DNA of 64,000 nt from Phycisphaerae bacterium (GTDB lineage Bacteria > Chloroflexota > Anaerolineae > 4572-78 > J111): assembly GCA_028285035.1 (NCBI GenBank), contig JANQQF010000124.1:62001-126000 (forward strand), in the 5' to 3' direction. Below the pieces are notes generated by a model, which did not search any database, was not told the origin of the DNA, and saw only the letters and a program-made list of their open reading frames with translations. Each line of letters starts with the position of its first letter. Position 1 is the first letter of the stretch. Of this stretch, positions 44,146-52,053 are shown piece after piece. The position numbers were made by a program, and so were the translations under genes.

Positions 44146-45336
44146 ATGGGTGATGCCTACATTGTTGCTGGTGCCAGAACGCCAATCGGTCGATTTGGTG
44201 GAGGTTTGAAGGACGTTTCGCCGTCGGATTTAGGCGCACACGCAATGAAGGCCGTGCTTGAACGAGCTGGCGTTAAAGGTGAAGATTTAGACTTGTACAT
44301 TTTCGGTAATATCTTGAGAGCAGGCCACGGGCAATTATTGCCTCGCCAAGCAGCTGTAAAAGCGGGAATTCCCCAATCAGTGGATGGCTATGCTGTCGAT
44401 ATGGTTTGCTCATCTGGCATGATGACGGTGATGAACGCCGCTTCAATGATTAAAGCAGGTGAGGCTGATTTGGTTTTAGCTGGGGGGATGGAGTCGATGT
44501 CCCAGGCGGGCTTCTCACTCTCCTACAAGGCTCGCTGGGGCTACAAATTCCTGATGGGCAATGGTGAGCAACTGACCGATATTTTGCTGCATGATGGTTT
44601 GACTGATCCGATTGAGAATGCTGGAATGGGTGATGAAACGGAACGGCTGGCTGATGAGTATGAAGTTACCCGTGAAGAGTTGGACCAAGTGGCATTTAAT
44701 TCTCATAAGCGTGCTGCCGAAGCAACGGCCAATGGCTTCTTCAAGAAAGAAATTGCGCCGATGGAAGTTAAGATCAAGCGTGATATTAAAGTTTTGGATG
44801 AAGACGAAGGCATTCGGGCTGATACCACATTGGAAGGGTTGGGTAAATTGCGCCCTGCTTTTAGCAAAGAAGGTGTGCTGACAGCGGGGAACTCCAGCCA
44901 AATCAGTGATGGGGCAGCAGCTCTGCTCATCGCTAGTGAAGCGGCGGTTGAGAAGTATGATCTAAAGCCGATTGGTCGTTATGTTGGTGGATCCTGGGCC
45001 GCTGTCGATAGCTGGCGGTTTGTTGAAGCTCCTGTACCGGCGGTACGAAAATTAGCCGAGAAGCAGGAGCTGAACATTGAAGATTTCGATTTGGTTGAAA
45101 ATAACGAGGCCTTTGCTGTGAACAGTATCCTCTTTAATAAAGTCCTCGGCATTCCCTACGAAAAATTAAATGCTTACGGTGGTGGGATTGCCTTGGGGCA
45201 CCCAATTGGCTGTACAGGTGCCCGATTAATTGTGACTTTGCTCAATGGCCTCGAAGACAAAGGTGGTAAAATGGGCTTGGCCTCACTTTGTCACGGCACA
45301 GGTGGCGGCACAGCTGTAGCGATTGAACGATTGTAG
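44146..45336 (+). CDS. phaA: Acetyl-CoA acetyltransferase (thiolase)
   Basis: 396 residues. It condenses two acetyl-CoA to acetoacetyl-CoA, the first step of PHB synthesis, or works in reverse. The nucleophile is C88 in VDMVCSSGMM, with further motifs VLAGGMESMSQ, NNEAFAVN, and GGGIALGHPIGCTGARL with the catalytic His. The second Cys lies in LCHGTGGGTAV, a variant of the usual CIGGGxG. TTAAGGAG precedes the ATG. The locus context points to phaA rather than a beta-oxidation fadA. Confidence 0.92.
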   Translation: MGDAYIVAGARTPIGRFGGGLKDVSPSDLGAHAMKAVLERAGVKGEDLDLYIFGNILRAGHGQLLPRQAAVKAGIPQSVDGYAVDMVCSSGMMTVMNAASMIKAGEADLVLAGGMESMSQAGFSLSYKARWGYKFLMGNGEQLTDILLHDGLTDPIENAGMGDETERLADEYEVTREELDQVAFNSHKRAAEATANGFFKKEIAPMEVKIKRDIKVLDEDEGIRADTTLEGLGKLRPAFSKEGVLTAGNSSQISDGAAALLIASEAAVEKYDLKPIGRYVGGSWAAVDSWRFVEAPVPAVRKLAEKQELNIEDFDLVENNEAFAVNSILFNKVLGIPYEKLNAYGGGIALGHPIGCTGARLIVTLLNGLEDKGGKMGLASLCHGTGGGTAVAIERL

Positions 45337-45364
45337 GTTATGGGTAATTAGTAATTGGTGAACG

Positions 45365-45389
45365 ACAGTAACTAACTACTCCTTACTGT
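45365..45389. repeat. Short inverted repeat after phaA
   Basis: ACAGTAA (45365-45371) and TTACTGT (45383-45389) form a 7-bp stem, preceded by GTAATTAGTAATTGGT, words similar to the palindrome at 43448-43503. Confidence 0.4.
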
Positions 45390-45496
45390 TAAGTCAATGT
45401 TGAATAAAAATGTGTGTTTTTGGCTGTTTGTCTCGTGGGAAATGATTTGACTGCTGATTGGACATCCAATTTATTTATGCTATCATGTCCCGCTGC

Positions 45497-47191
45497 ATGG
45501 ACGCTTTAATACATAACCTTGAATTAAAGAAAGCCGCTGGGGGTGTTTTGCTCTCAGCGGCGATTTTTCTCACAGCCTGTGCTGAACCGTCTGCGGAACC
45601 GGCTAACCTTGCGACTGAGGTTGAAATTGTTGTGGTTACGTCAACCCCAACCGAGACAATATCTCCGACTGATACATCCCAGCCAACCGATGCGCCATCG
45701 GCAACCCTCACACCTCGTCCAACAAATACTCAACCGTCCACATCAATACCTACGGCTACACAAACAGCAACATCTATACCATCATCGACCCTAACTGCTG
45801 CTCCCCCAACACAAACACCTACCAAAATTGTGACGGCTGATAAAATTGTCGATAGACAGATGGCGGTTACTCAGGATAATTCCGCCGCTAAACTTGAAGT
45901 GTATGAAACGACAATTACGTTACCGACATATCCCTATCAAGAATATTTGATAGAGGTCTTCGATCCTGTCTATAATATGTCGGTGCTGTATTTTAATCGG
46001 CCCACTTATGAACAGACGAACCCAACACCAGAGCCAGTCGATTACACTGCGGTTGTGATTGAAAACCCATATCTTCGGCTAACTTTTTTGCCAGAATTAG
46101 GGGGACGGTTATACAGTGCTGTTGTTAAGGCGACGAATCAAGAGATTTTTTATCAGAATGAGGTTGTCAAACCTTCTCGTTACGGTGTGCTACAACCGTA
46201 TGAGGCCAATTGGTGGTTAGCCACTGGGGGAATGGAGTGGGCTTACCCTACTCAGGAACATGGGCACCGTTGGGGGGTTCCGTGGACGTATCGGATTGAG
46301 GAAAGTGACGAAGCCGTGACAATTATCCTAAGCGATCTAGGTGATAATCGGGTGAGTGTTGATGTAGCAGTGACGTTACAGGTGGATAGTCCGATTTTTG
46401 AGGTTGCACCGAAATTGGTGAATAATGGCCCAAATACAATCCCGGTTCAATTTTGGCTCAATGCTGCCCTGGCCTTGTCTTCCAATTCGATGTCACGCCG
46501 TACCCAATTTATTGTGCCTTCTGATGAGATTGAAGTACACAGTCGTGGCGAGGAAGGCTGGCTTATGCCAGAGGCTCAATTGATGACTGATTGGCCAGAA
46601 ATTGATGGGCGCGATCTCAGTGATTATCGTCAATGGCAAAATTATTTTGGCTTTTTTGTGCCCGAGCCTGACCTATCTTTTATGGCTGCCTACAATCCCG
46701 ATACCGATTTGGGGGTGGTTCGTCTGATCGAGCCAGATACACTGGGGAATAAGCTCTTTGCCTTTAGCACGCAATTTGATGATCGTAGCTATACCGATAA
46801 TAATGCCCAATATTTTGAAATTTGGGGTGGAGTCAATCGTGGCTTTTGGCCCGAGGCTGACATACAGGTTGCGCCAGGTGAAGTGATCGAATGGCAAGAG
46901 CGATGGTGGCCTGTAGCTGAAGTTAATGGTATTACTTGGGCCAATGAACAGGCGGCCATCGGTGTGCAACGGATAGCTGATACTATTGAATTATCAGCCA
47001 TCTTGGCTCAACAAAGACAGGGTGAAGTGATTGTGTCAGCAGATGAAGAAATCTTGTTATCAAAGACATTCACAACTGAACCTGCGATGCCATTACGTTG
47101 GGAATTTAGGGCGAATGATGTTCCTCTGGACATTCAATTGCTGGATGAACAAGGGCAAATTTTACTGCAATATTGTGTGGGTTGTTCATAA
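45497..47191 (+). CDS. DUF5107-domain lipoprotein
   Basis: Start uncertain: ATG 45497 gives a compact lipoprotein signal with lipobox LTAC; ATG 45485 and TTG 45458 are in frame and none has a good ribosome site. After Cys28 comes a Thr/Ser/Pro-rich linker of about 90 residues, then a large domain with YETTITLPTYPY, LRLTFLPELGGRLYSAV and GGMEWAYPTQEHGHRWG, the pattern of DUF5107 beta-sandwich domains related to carbohydrate-active proteins. The enzymatic role is unknown; it is probably an outer-surface glycan-binding or processing lipoprotein. It is followed after 3 nt by the zinc-ribbon/TolB-like gene, so they are co-expressed. Confidence 0.78.
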   Translation: MDALIHNLELKKAAGGVLLSAAIFLTACAEPSAEPANLATEVEIVVVTSTPTETISPTDTSQPTDAPSATLTPRPTNTQPSTSIPTATQTATSIPSSTLTAAPPTQTPTKIVTADKIVDRQMAVTQDNSAAKLEVYETTITLPTYPYQEYLIEVFDPVYNMSVLYFNRPTYEQTNPTPEPVDYTAVVIENPYLRLTFLPELGGRLYSAVVKATNQEIFYQNEVVKPSRYGVLQPYEANWWLATGGMEWAYPTQEHGHRWGVPWTYRIEESDEAVTIILSDLGDNRVSVDVAVTLQVDSPIFEVAPKLVNNGPNTIPVQFWLNAALALSSNSMSRRTQFIVPSDEIEVHSRGEEGWLMPEAQLMTDWPEIDGRDLSDYRQWQNYFGFFVPEPDLSFMAAYNPDTDLGVVRLIEPDTLGNKLFAFSTQFDDRSYTDNNAQYFEIWGGVNRGFWPEADIQVAPGEVIEWQERWWPVAEVNGITWANEQAAIGVQRIADTIELSAILAQQRQGEVIVSADEEILLSKTFTTEPAMPLRWEFRANDVPLDIQLLDEQGQILLQYCVGCS

Positions 47192-47194
47192 ATT

Positions 47195-49471
47195 ATGAGT
47201 GACGAATTTAGAATACAGTGCCAATCTTGCGGCACATTGTACAACGATTTAGAGGAGGTATGCCCCTATTGTGGGACACCTCAACCCGCTTTAGATACAA
47301 GACCCGAAGAAATCTATATTGAAGAGCCTGTTCTGGAAGGGTATGATCCATCGGGGGAAATGTATCCGGAAGATGAGGGTGACGATGATTTTTTGGAGGA
47401 TGAGGAATACCTCGATGATCACTATTTGGATGAGGAATATGAAGATGAGGGTGAGCCTTTAGAGGAAGATTATTTTTCAGACGATGATATTTTTGCCGTC
47501 GCCGGTGAAGATGATGAGGATGAAGAAGAATTTTATGATGATTACGAGGCTTCATACAATCGACCACGTATTCGATTTAATACGGGTTACGCTGATGAAG
47601 ATGATGCCTTGTATGATGAGGATGATGAATTTTATGACGATGATTATGAGGAAGATGATGAACCTCAACCCCGTCGTCGTTGGCGGATTTTAGTTGGATG
47701 TTTGGGAGCATTTATCTGTATTGGTGTCTTGTACGGTAGCGTGGGTGTGCTGGGCGCTTATCATGGACTCCAAGAAAGCGCCTCCGAGATTGATGCTGAG
47801 GCGGAACTGAGTTATCAGCAGGGCGTTCAGTATTTTGAAAATGGTAACGTTGAACTTGCTATTGCCGCATTTGAGAATGCCTTAAAGCTAAATCCTAACA
47901 TGCTTGATGCACGTGAAGCGTTGCGCCAGGCCGAGAGTGTTTCTTTAACCCAGCCAACCCCAACTTCCGAGACCCGCTCGGCTGCAGCGGCTGATTTTGT
48001 AGACCAAGCCGAAGCTGCCTTGGCTGATGATGATTGGCAACGGACGTTTGATCTACTGGCCCAAGTACAGGATCTTGATCCCGATTATGATCCTGAGCGG
48101 GTAGCAGAGGTGTCTGCTCAAGCCTACTATCTTCAAGGGGTGAGCTTAATCTCAGAAAATACGATTGATGAGGCCTTGTTTGCCTTTGAGCAAGCGTTGG
48201 GTCTGCAACCCGAAAATACCGATATCGCCATTGAGCGGAGCAAAGCCCTGCTTTATTTGAATGGTCAAACGGCTTTGGCTGATGATGAAGTTGAACTCGC
48301 AGTGGTGGCTTTTGATGAACTGTATCAAGCTGATGATGACTATCTTGATGTCGAAAAAGAATTGCTTGTGGCTCGTGAACAATTCGGTGATCAATTGGCT
48401 GATGATGGGGTCTGGTGTTTGGCCGAGATCGAATATCTAGCCGCCCTCGAAATTGAGCCATCTGATGAGATCCTTGAGGCCAAGGCAGAAGAAAGCAATG
48501 AAGAATGTGGGGTGGCAACAGTCGATGAGACGGATGGTGACGCTGAAGATGAAGAATCAACACCGATCCCGACGCGATCGATAGTAGCTAGTAACGTTAC
48601 TGCTACCCCAACAATTTCGGCGACGGAAACGGTTACCGAAACTGAAACAATCTTGTCTCCAATCAGTGGCTCCATCTTCTACGCCTTTTACAATTTTGAT
48701 GAGGCCACTTGGTTAGTATTGTCTGTGCCTGCTGCTGGCGGCGATCCTAGAGCCATTGTTAGAAATGGTACGATGCCTGCGGTCAGTGCAAACGGTAAAT
48801 TTTTGGTCTATCGGGGGGAGCTGATTGAGTCGGAGGGCTTGCACCTCTACGATATGACCACTGGCGAGGATACCCGGATTACAACCCGTCGTCAAGATAT
48901 TTTGCCGCGTTGGGGTGGTGATGATTTCCAGTTTGTGTACGTGGCTCAAGAGCCTGCCTCAGGCCGCTGGCTAACTCGCATTGGTTTTACCGATACCAAT
49001 GTTGAAGCGCAAATTGTCCGCGATGGAAGAACGCCAGCTTGGGCACCGAATAATAATTTGATTGCCTATCAAGGGGCCGAGCCGGATGGTAATAATCCAG
49101 GTATCTATACCGTAGCCTTTTTGGGAGGGGCCCAAAATCGGGTAACTGATCACGAGAGTGACCGTGCCCCCAATTTCTCGCCCGATGGCTCTAAACTTGT
49201 GTATATGTCAACCCGAAATGGTAACTGGGATGTTTATGTGACTGATGTGGCGGGTGGTGAACCCCAGCAGATAACTACTTATGCTGGTCAAGATGGCTTG
49301 CCGGTTTGGTCGCCCGATGGTTCACGCATCGCCTATGTCTCGGATAGCGGTGGCGCGTGGGGGATTTATGTGATAGACGCCGCTGGTAATGGGGATCCAG
49401 TCAAAGTTGCCGAGTGGGATGGTAGTGAACGAGAGGATTGGACATTGGCTCAAATTTCCTGGGCACCCTAG
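47195..49471 (+). CDS. Zinc-ribbon, acidic-linker, TPR and TolB-like beta-propeller membrane protein
   Basis: 758 residues. The N-terminal zinc ribbon has two Cys pairs (CQSCG, CPYCG). Residues ~45-155 are extremely acidic (runs such as EDDEDEEEFYDDYEAS). A basic stop (PRRRW) and one membrane helix (~167-190) follow, then TPR units (YQQGVQYFENGNVELAIAAF) and, after a Thr-rich stretch, PD40/TolB-like propeller repeats (FSPDGSKLVYMSTRNGNWDV, WSPDGSRIAYVSD). The ribbon and acidic part would lie in the cytosol and the TPR/propeller outside. Function unknown; perhaps it links cytosolic state to surface protein assembly. Confidence 0.8.
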   Translation: MSDEFRIQCQSCGTLYNDLEEVCPYCGTPQPALDTRPEEIYIEEPVLEGYDPSGEMYPEDEGDDDFLEDEEYLDDHYLDEEYEDEGEPLEEDYFSDDDIFAVAGEDDEDEEEFYDDYEASYNRPRIRFNTGYADEDDALYDEDDEFYDDDYEEDDEPQPRRRWRILVGCLGAFICIGVLYGSVGVLGAYHGLQESASEIDAEAELSYQQGVQYFENGNVELAIAAFENALKLNPNMLDAREALRQAESVSLTQPTPTSETRSAAAADFVDQAEAALADDDWQRTFDLLAQVQDLDPDYDPERVAEVSAQAYYLQGVSLISENTIDEALFAFEQALGLQPENTDIAIERSKALLYLNGQTALADDEVELAVVAFDELYQADDDYLDVEKELLVAREQFGDQLADDGVWCLAEIEYLAALEIEPSDEILEAKAEESNEECGVATVDETDGDAEDEESTPIPTRSIVASNVTATPTISATETVTETETILSPISGSIFYAFYNFDEATWLVLSVPAAGGDPRAIVRNGTMPAVSANGKFLVYRGELIESEGLHLYDMTTGEDTRITTRRQDILPRWGGDDFQFVYVAQEPASGRWLTRIGFTDTNVEAQIVRDGRTPAWAPNNNLIAYQGAEPDGNNPGIYTVAFLGGAQNRVTDHESDRAPNFSPDGSKLVYMSTRNGNWDVYVTDVAGGEPQQITTYAGQDGLPVWSPDGSRIAYVSDSGGAWGIYVIDAAGNGDPVKVAEWDGSEREDWTLAQISWAP

Positions 49472-49490
49472 ATTTTCCTGGTCCCCTAGT

Positions 49491-49519
49491 TTGATTTTTG
49501 TAATGAGTTGGGTTATACT
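49491..49519 (+). promoter_or_regulatory. tRNA-Pro promoter
   Basis: TTGATT (49491-49496), a 17-bp spacer and TATACT (49514-49519), 13 bp before the tRNA. Confidence 0.75.
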
Positions 49520-49532
49520 AGCCTTTATGTTT

Positions 49533-49607
49533 CGGGGTGTAGCTCAGTCCGGTTAGAGTGCTTGCTTTGGGAGCAAGAAGTCGGCAGTTCGAATCTGCCC
49601 ACCCCGA
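49533..49607 (+). tRNA. tRNA-Pro (TGG)
   Basis: A cloverleaf can be drawn: acceptor CGGGGTG / CACCCCG with discriminator A607, D arm AGCTCAGTCCGGTTAGAGT, anticodon stem CTTGC/GCAAG with loop TTTGGGA (anticodon TGG at 49568-49570), and T arm GGCAG TTCGAAT CTGCC. CCA is not encoded. Confidence 0.93.
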
Positions 49608-49718
49608 CTGTACCGAACGTTAACTTATTGATACGACCCAGCGTGCCCAGCACCCGGTTCCAAACTCTGTAAATCCTGTCTAAACTAGGTTTAGTGATTT
49701 GCACGTTAGAGAATTTTT

Positions 49719-50108
49719 ATGACCCGTAGTGTCACTGATCCGATTCGTGTTCTATATGTTGAAGATGATAAATCCCTTCAGTTGACAATTTCACAAATGT
49801 TGAAAATGTTAGGGTATGAGGTTGCCTGTGCAGATAATGGGCAAATGGGTGTAGAGAAAGCACTGAACTGGCACCCTGACGTCATCTTAATGGACGTTCG
49901 GATGCCATTGATGAATGGGGATGAGGCAGTACGCGTACTTCGACAGAAATCGGAAATGGAAAAGGTTCCGATTTTCATTTTATCGGCTTATACCGATGCC
50001 CGAACACGCAATGTCTGTCTTGAAGCTGGGGCCGATAAGTTCTTTACAAAACCAGCTGATGTGCGTCGGCTTGATGCAGCCATCAAAGAAGCTGTAAACC
50101 ACGTCTAA
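49719..50108 (+). CDS. Single-domain response regulator
   Basis: 129 residues, receiver only: VLYVEDDKSLQ acidic pair, phospho-Asp in VILMDVRMPLMNGDEAV, Ser switch ILSAYTD, and Lys in FFTKPAD. It lies alone between tRNA-Pro and tRNA-Gly, with no kinase or output gene adjacent. Partner unknown. Confidence 0.9.
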   Translation: MTRSVTDPIRVLYVEDDKSLQLTISQMLKMLGYEVACADNGQMGVEKALNWHPDVILMDVRMPLMNGDEAVRVLRQKSEMEKVPIFILSAYTDARTRNVCLEAGADKFFTKPADVRRLDAAIKEAVNHV

Positions 50109-50149
50109 CTTACACCATCCCCTAAACCAAAAAAATAGTTATCAATAAT

Positions 50150-50220
50150 GCGGGTATAGCTTAGTGGTAAAGCCCTGGCCTTCCAAGCCAGTTACACGGG
50201 TTCGAGTCCCGTTACCCGCT
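50150..50220 (+). tRNA. tRNA-Gly (TCC)
   Basis: Acceptor GCGGGTA / TACCCGC with discriminator T220, anticodon stem CTGGC/GCCAG with loop CTTCCAA (anticodon TCC), and T arm ACGGG TTCGAGT CCCGT. CCA is not encoded. Only 9 nt separate it from the intron-containing tRNA, so the two are probably co-transcribed. Confidence 0.93.
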
Positions 50221-50229
50221 CTTTTTTAT

Positions 50230-50547
50230 GGGCCCTTAGCTCAGTGGTTAGAGCATCCGGCTTAAAGCAGGTGATCTAAGTCGATTGATACGATACCCTG
50301 CAAAGGGCTGTCTGTGAAGCAATTTGCAGATGAAACCCTGTCAAATTCGGGGAACCCTAAGTCATTATATGATATGGTAATCCCGAGCCAAGTCTTCATT
50401 TGATGAAGAAAGGTGTAGAGACTAGACGGCAGGCCCCCATTTTTTGGGGTGAAGGGATAGTCCAGCCCACAAACCCGAAAGGGGCAATGAAAGTTGTAGT
50501 TGGGACGCATAACCGGTTGGTCGCAGGTTCGAGTCCTGCAGGGCCCA
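50230..50547 (+). tRNA. tRNA-Ile (CAU, lysidine type), interrupted by a group I intron
   Basis: Exon 1 is 50230-50262 and exon 2 is 50508-50547. Joined, they give acceptor GGGCCCT / AGGGCCC with discriminator A547, D arm GCTCAGTGGTTAGAGC, anticodon stem CCGG/CCGG with loop CTCATAA (anticodon CAT), variable TTGGTC, and T arm GCAGG TTCGAGT CCTGC. The D arm and the TTGGTCGC stretch resemble bacterial tRNA-Ile2, whose CAU is modified to lysidine, rather than elongator tRNA-Met. The intron would lie between positions 33 and 34. The 27-43 pair is a T-T mismatch. CCA is not encoded. Confidence 0.85.
50263..50507 (+). ncRNA. Group I intron (IC3-like) in tRNA-Ile
   Basis: 245 nt by the proposed junctions: after T262 (end of exon 1) and after the terminal G507. 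The conserved core is visible: TCAAATTCGGGGAACCCTAA (50341-50360, P element), TAATCCCGAGCCAAG (Q), GTGTAGAGACTAGACGGC (50413-50430, R with the G-binding P7 strand) and GAAGGGATAGTCCAG (50451-50465, S). These match the core words of the self-splicing tRNA introns of Azoarcus and cyanobacteria. No homing endonuclease is encoded. Exact splice sites need a test, because the usual U-G pair at the 5' site is not obvious. Confidence 0.88.
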
Positions 50548-50548
50548 C

Positions 50549-50580
50549 AAAACATCCACTGCACGTGGATGTTTTTCATT
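50549..50580 (+). terminator. Rho-independent terminator of the tRNA operon
   Basis: AAAACATCCAC (50549-50559) pairs with GTGGATGTTTT (50565-50575) around a 5-nt loop, followed by TCATTTT, 2 nt after the intron-containing tRNA. Confidence 0.88.
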
Positions 50581-50601
50581 TTAAAAAAGTTGATAACGAT
50601 A

Positions 50602-50629
50602 TTGCACACTCGTTTGTTGTGGGTACAAT
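50602..50629 (+). promoter_or_regulatory. Putative promoter of the DUF6391-like gene
   Basis: TTGCAC (50602-50607), a 16-bp spacer and TACAAT (50624-50629), 54 nt before the ATG. Confidence 0.5.
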
Positions 50630-50683
50630 ACTCTGGATTTAAGATTAAATAACCTTTCACTAAAGACTAAAGGAGCTACTTCA

Positions 50684-51190
50684 ATGGGTGTTTCGGATAT
50701 AATTACACGGGTTCGACGGAATCATGGCTTGGAACATGCGACAATTCACATTTTGAGCCAGCGGCAAAATCGGCTCTCTTTAGCTGGGCGCAGCGATTGG
50801 AATGGGTTTACGATTTATGGGGCAGTCGATACTAGTGAATTAAAACGGGCGACGCAGGATGCGCTCAATCGATTACGTCAAGGCGAAGCTGATTTAGCAG
50901 TCCATCCCCGCTGTGGAACCGTTTTGGTCACCACGGGCTTAATCACAGGGCTGGCCGCTTTTTTTGCGATTAGCCTGGAGCCAAGTGGTTCGCGCAATCG
51001 TTTTCGCTGGGCGGCTATTCCTGCCGCAATCTTGGCTGCCACCTTTGCCGCTGTTTTTGCTCAGCCGCTCGGTCTCTTCTTGCAAGAAAACTACACTGTA
51101 GATGGAAACCCTGGTAACCTCGCGATTAAACGCATCTCCCTTGAGTCTGATACTGGCCTGATTATCCATCGTGTTGAAACAACGCAATAA
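50684..51190 (+). CDS. DUF6391-like membrane protein
   Basis: 168 residues. The N-terminus RRNHGLEHATIHILSQR, followed by LAVHPRCGT and two membrane helices (about 84-103 and 110-130), fits the DUF6391 group (HGLEHATIH signature) seen in Cyanobacteria and Chloroflexi. His-rich HGLEHATIH could bind metal but no function is known. AAGGAGC precedes the ATG; the selenoprotein gene follows 51 nt later. Confidence 0.75.
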   Translation: MGVSDIITRVRRNHGLEHATIHILSQRQNRLSLAGRSDWNGFTIYGAVDTSELKRATQDALNRLRQGEADLAVHPRCGTVLVTTGLITGLAAFFAISLEPSGSRNRFRWAAIPAAILAATFAAVFAQPLGLFLQENYTVDGNPGNLAIKRISLESDTGLIIHRVETTQ

Positions 51191-51241
51191 ACCGATGGAT
51201 TTCTGTTTCCGATATCAATGAAATAAACGAAGGATACCTTT

Positions 51242-52024
51242 ATGAGAATCTTGGAAAATCTCGAAGAATGGCAGCGTGATTTTGAGCAAGGTTGGCTAAA
51301 ATTTTTTCAGGAAACTGGTCAATTTGATTGGAAAAATTATGCCCGAATCAAAAATAGTGAGGCTCCAGCCGGCCCCGGTGTAGATTTGAGCAAAAGCCGA
51401 TTGATGCTGATTACAACCTCAGGCGCTTATCTGCCTGCTAGTCAAGCGCCGTTTGATGCCCCTCACCCAATTGGTGATTACTCAATTCGTACTTTTTCTT
51501 CCTCAACCCCGTTTGAGCAAATCGCCTATGCTCACGATCATTTTGATCATACAGATGTCAATGAAGATCCTCAGGTGTTATTACCTTTGAAGCACTTAAA
51601 AGATATGGTAGAAGAAGGTGCCATTGGTGAACTAACCCCCTCAGTGATTAGTTTTAGTGGGTATCACCCTGACGTAGGCCAAGTCGTCAATAATATGATT
51701 CCAGAGATTTTGGCTGTAGCAAAAGCAGAGGCAATTGATGCCGCTTTACTGGTGCCTGCCTGACCGCTTTGTTCTCAGTCCGTTGGATTGATTGCACGTG
51801 CCTTAGAAATGGTAGGGATCGCTACTACATTGACCACTTGGAATGCTGGAAAGGCTCGCCCTACCGCACCCCCTCGGGCCACATTTACCAAGCTCAATCG
51901 CGGATCAACCATTGGTCGGCCACACGACGTAGCCCAGCAACGTAGGGTCCTTGAGGCAACCTTAGCCCTGTTAGCCGAAGATGCGCCCGTTGAGATCGTT
52001 CGTTTGGATGAGACGGCTGAATAA
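51242..52024 (+). CDS. GrdB/PrdB-family oxidoreductase, predicted selenoprotein (UxxC)
   Basis: The frame opened by ATG 51242 (GAAGGATAC upstream) meets TGA at 51761-51763 and then continues in the same frame to TAA at 52024, giving 260 residues with Sec174. Around the TGA the protein reads ALLVPA-U-PLCSQSVGLIARALE. Relatives in the glycine/sarcosine/betaine and D-proline reductase selenoprotein-B family have Cys or Sec in this (C/U)PxC position, so TGA replaces the first residue of a redox CxxC motif. The sequence after the TGA (GRPHDVAQQRRVLEATLALL) still matches the family, and codon quality does not drop. A hairpin 18 nt beyond the TGA fits a bacterial SECIS. The substrate is unknown; the alternative is a recent nonsense mutation. 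Confidence 0.8.
51776..51790 (+). promoter_or_regulatory. SECIS-like hairpin after the in-frame TGA
   Basis: CAGTCC (51776-51781) pairs with GGATTG (51785-51790), 6 bp with one G-U pair, with loop GTT. The loop starts with G and lies 18 nt after the TGA, within the usual 16-37 nt range for bacterial SECIS elements read by SelB. Confidence 0.6.
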
Positions 52025-52053
52025 AAAACCAGATAATCTAAGAATTTGATCTA

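Noticed and set aside
47208..47567. 119-residue His/Pro-rich frame on the - strand
   Set aside because: Complement of the Asp/Glu-rich codons of the gene at 47195.
50230..50547. Elongator tRNA-Met instead of tRNA-Ile
   Set aside because: The anticodon is CAT in both, but the D arm and TTGGTCGC stretch fit tRNA-Ile2 better. Not fully excluded.
50262..50660. 132-residue open frame on the - strand
   Set aside because: It lies over the group I intron and tRNA exon, which explain the sequence.
51788..52024. Separate small gene starting at TTG
   Set aside because: It is the in-frame continuation of the gene at 51242 beyond TGA; no ribosome site precedes it and the protein sequence aligns as the C-terminal part.
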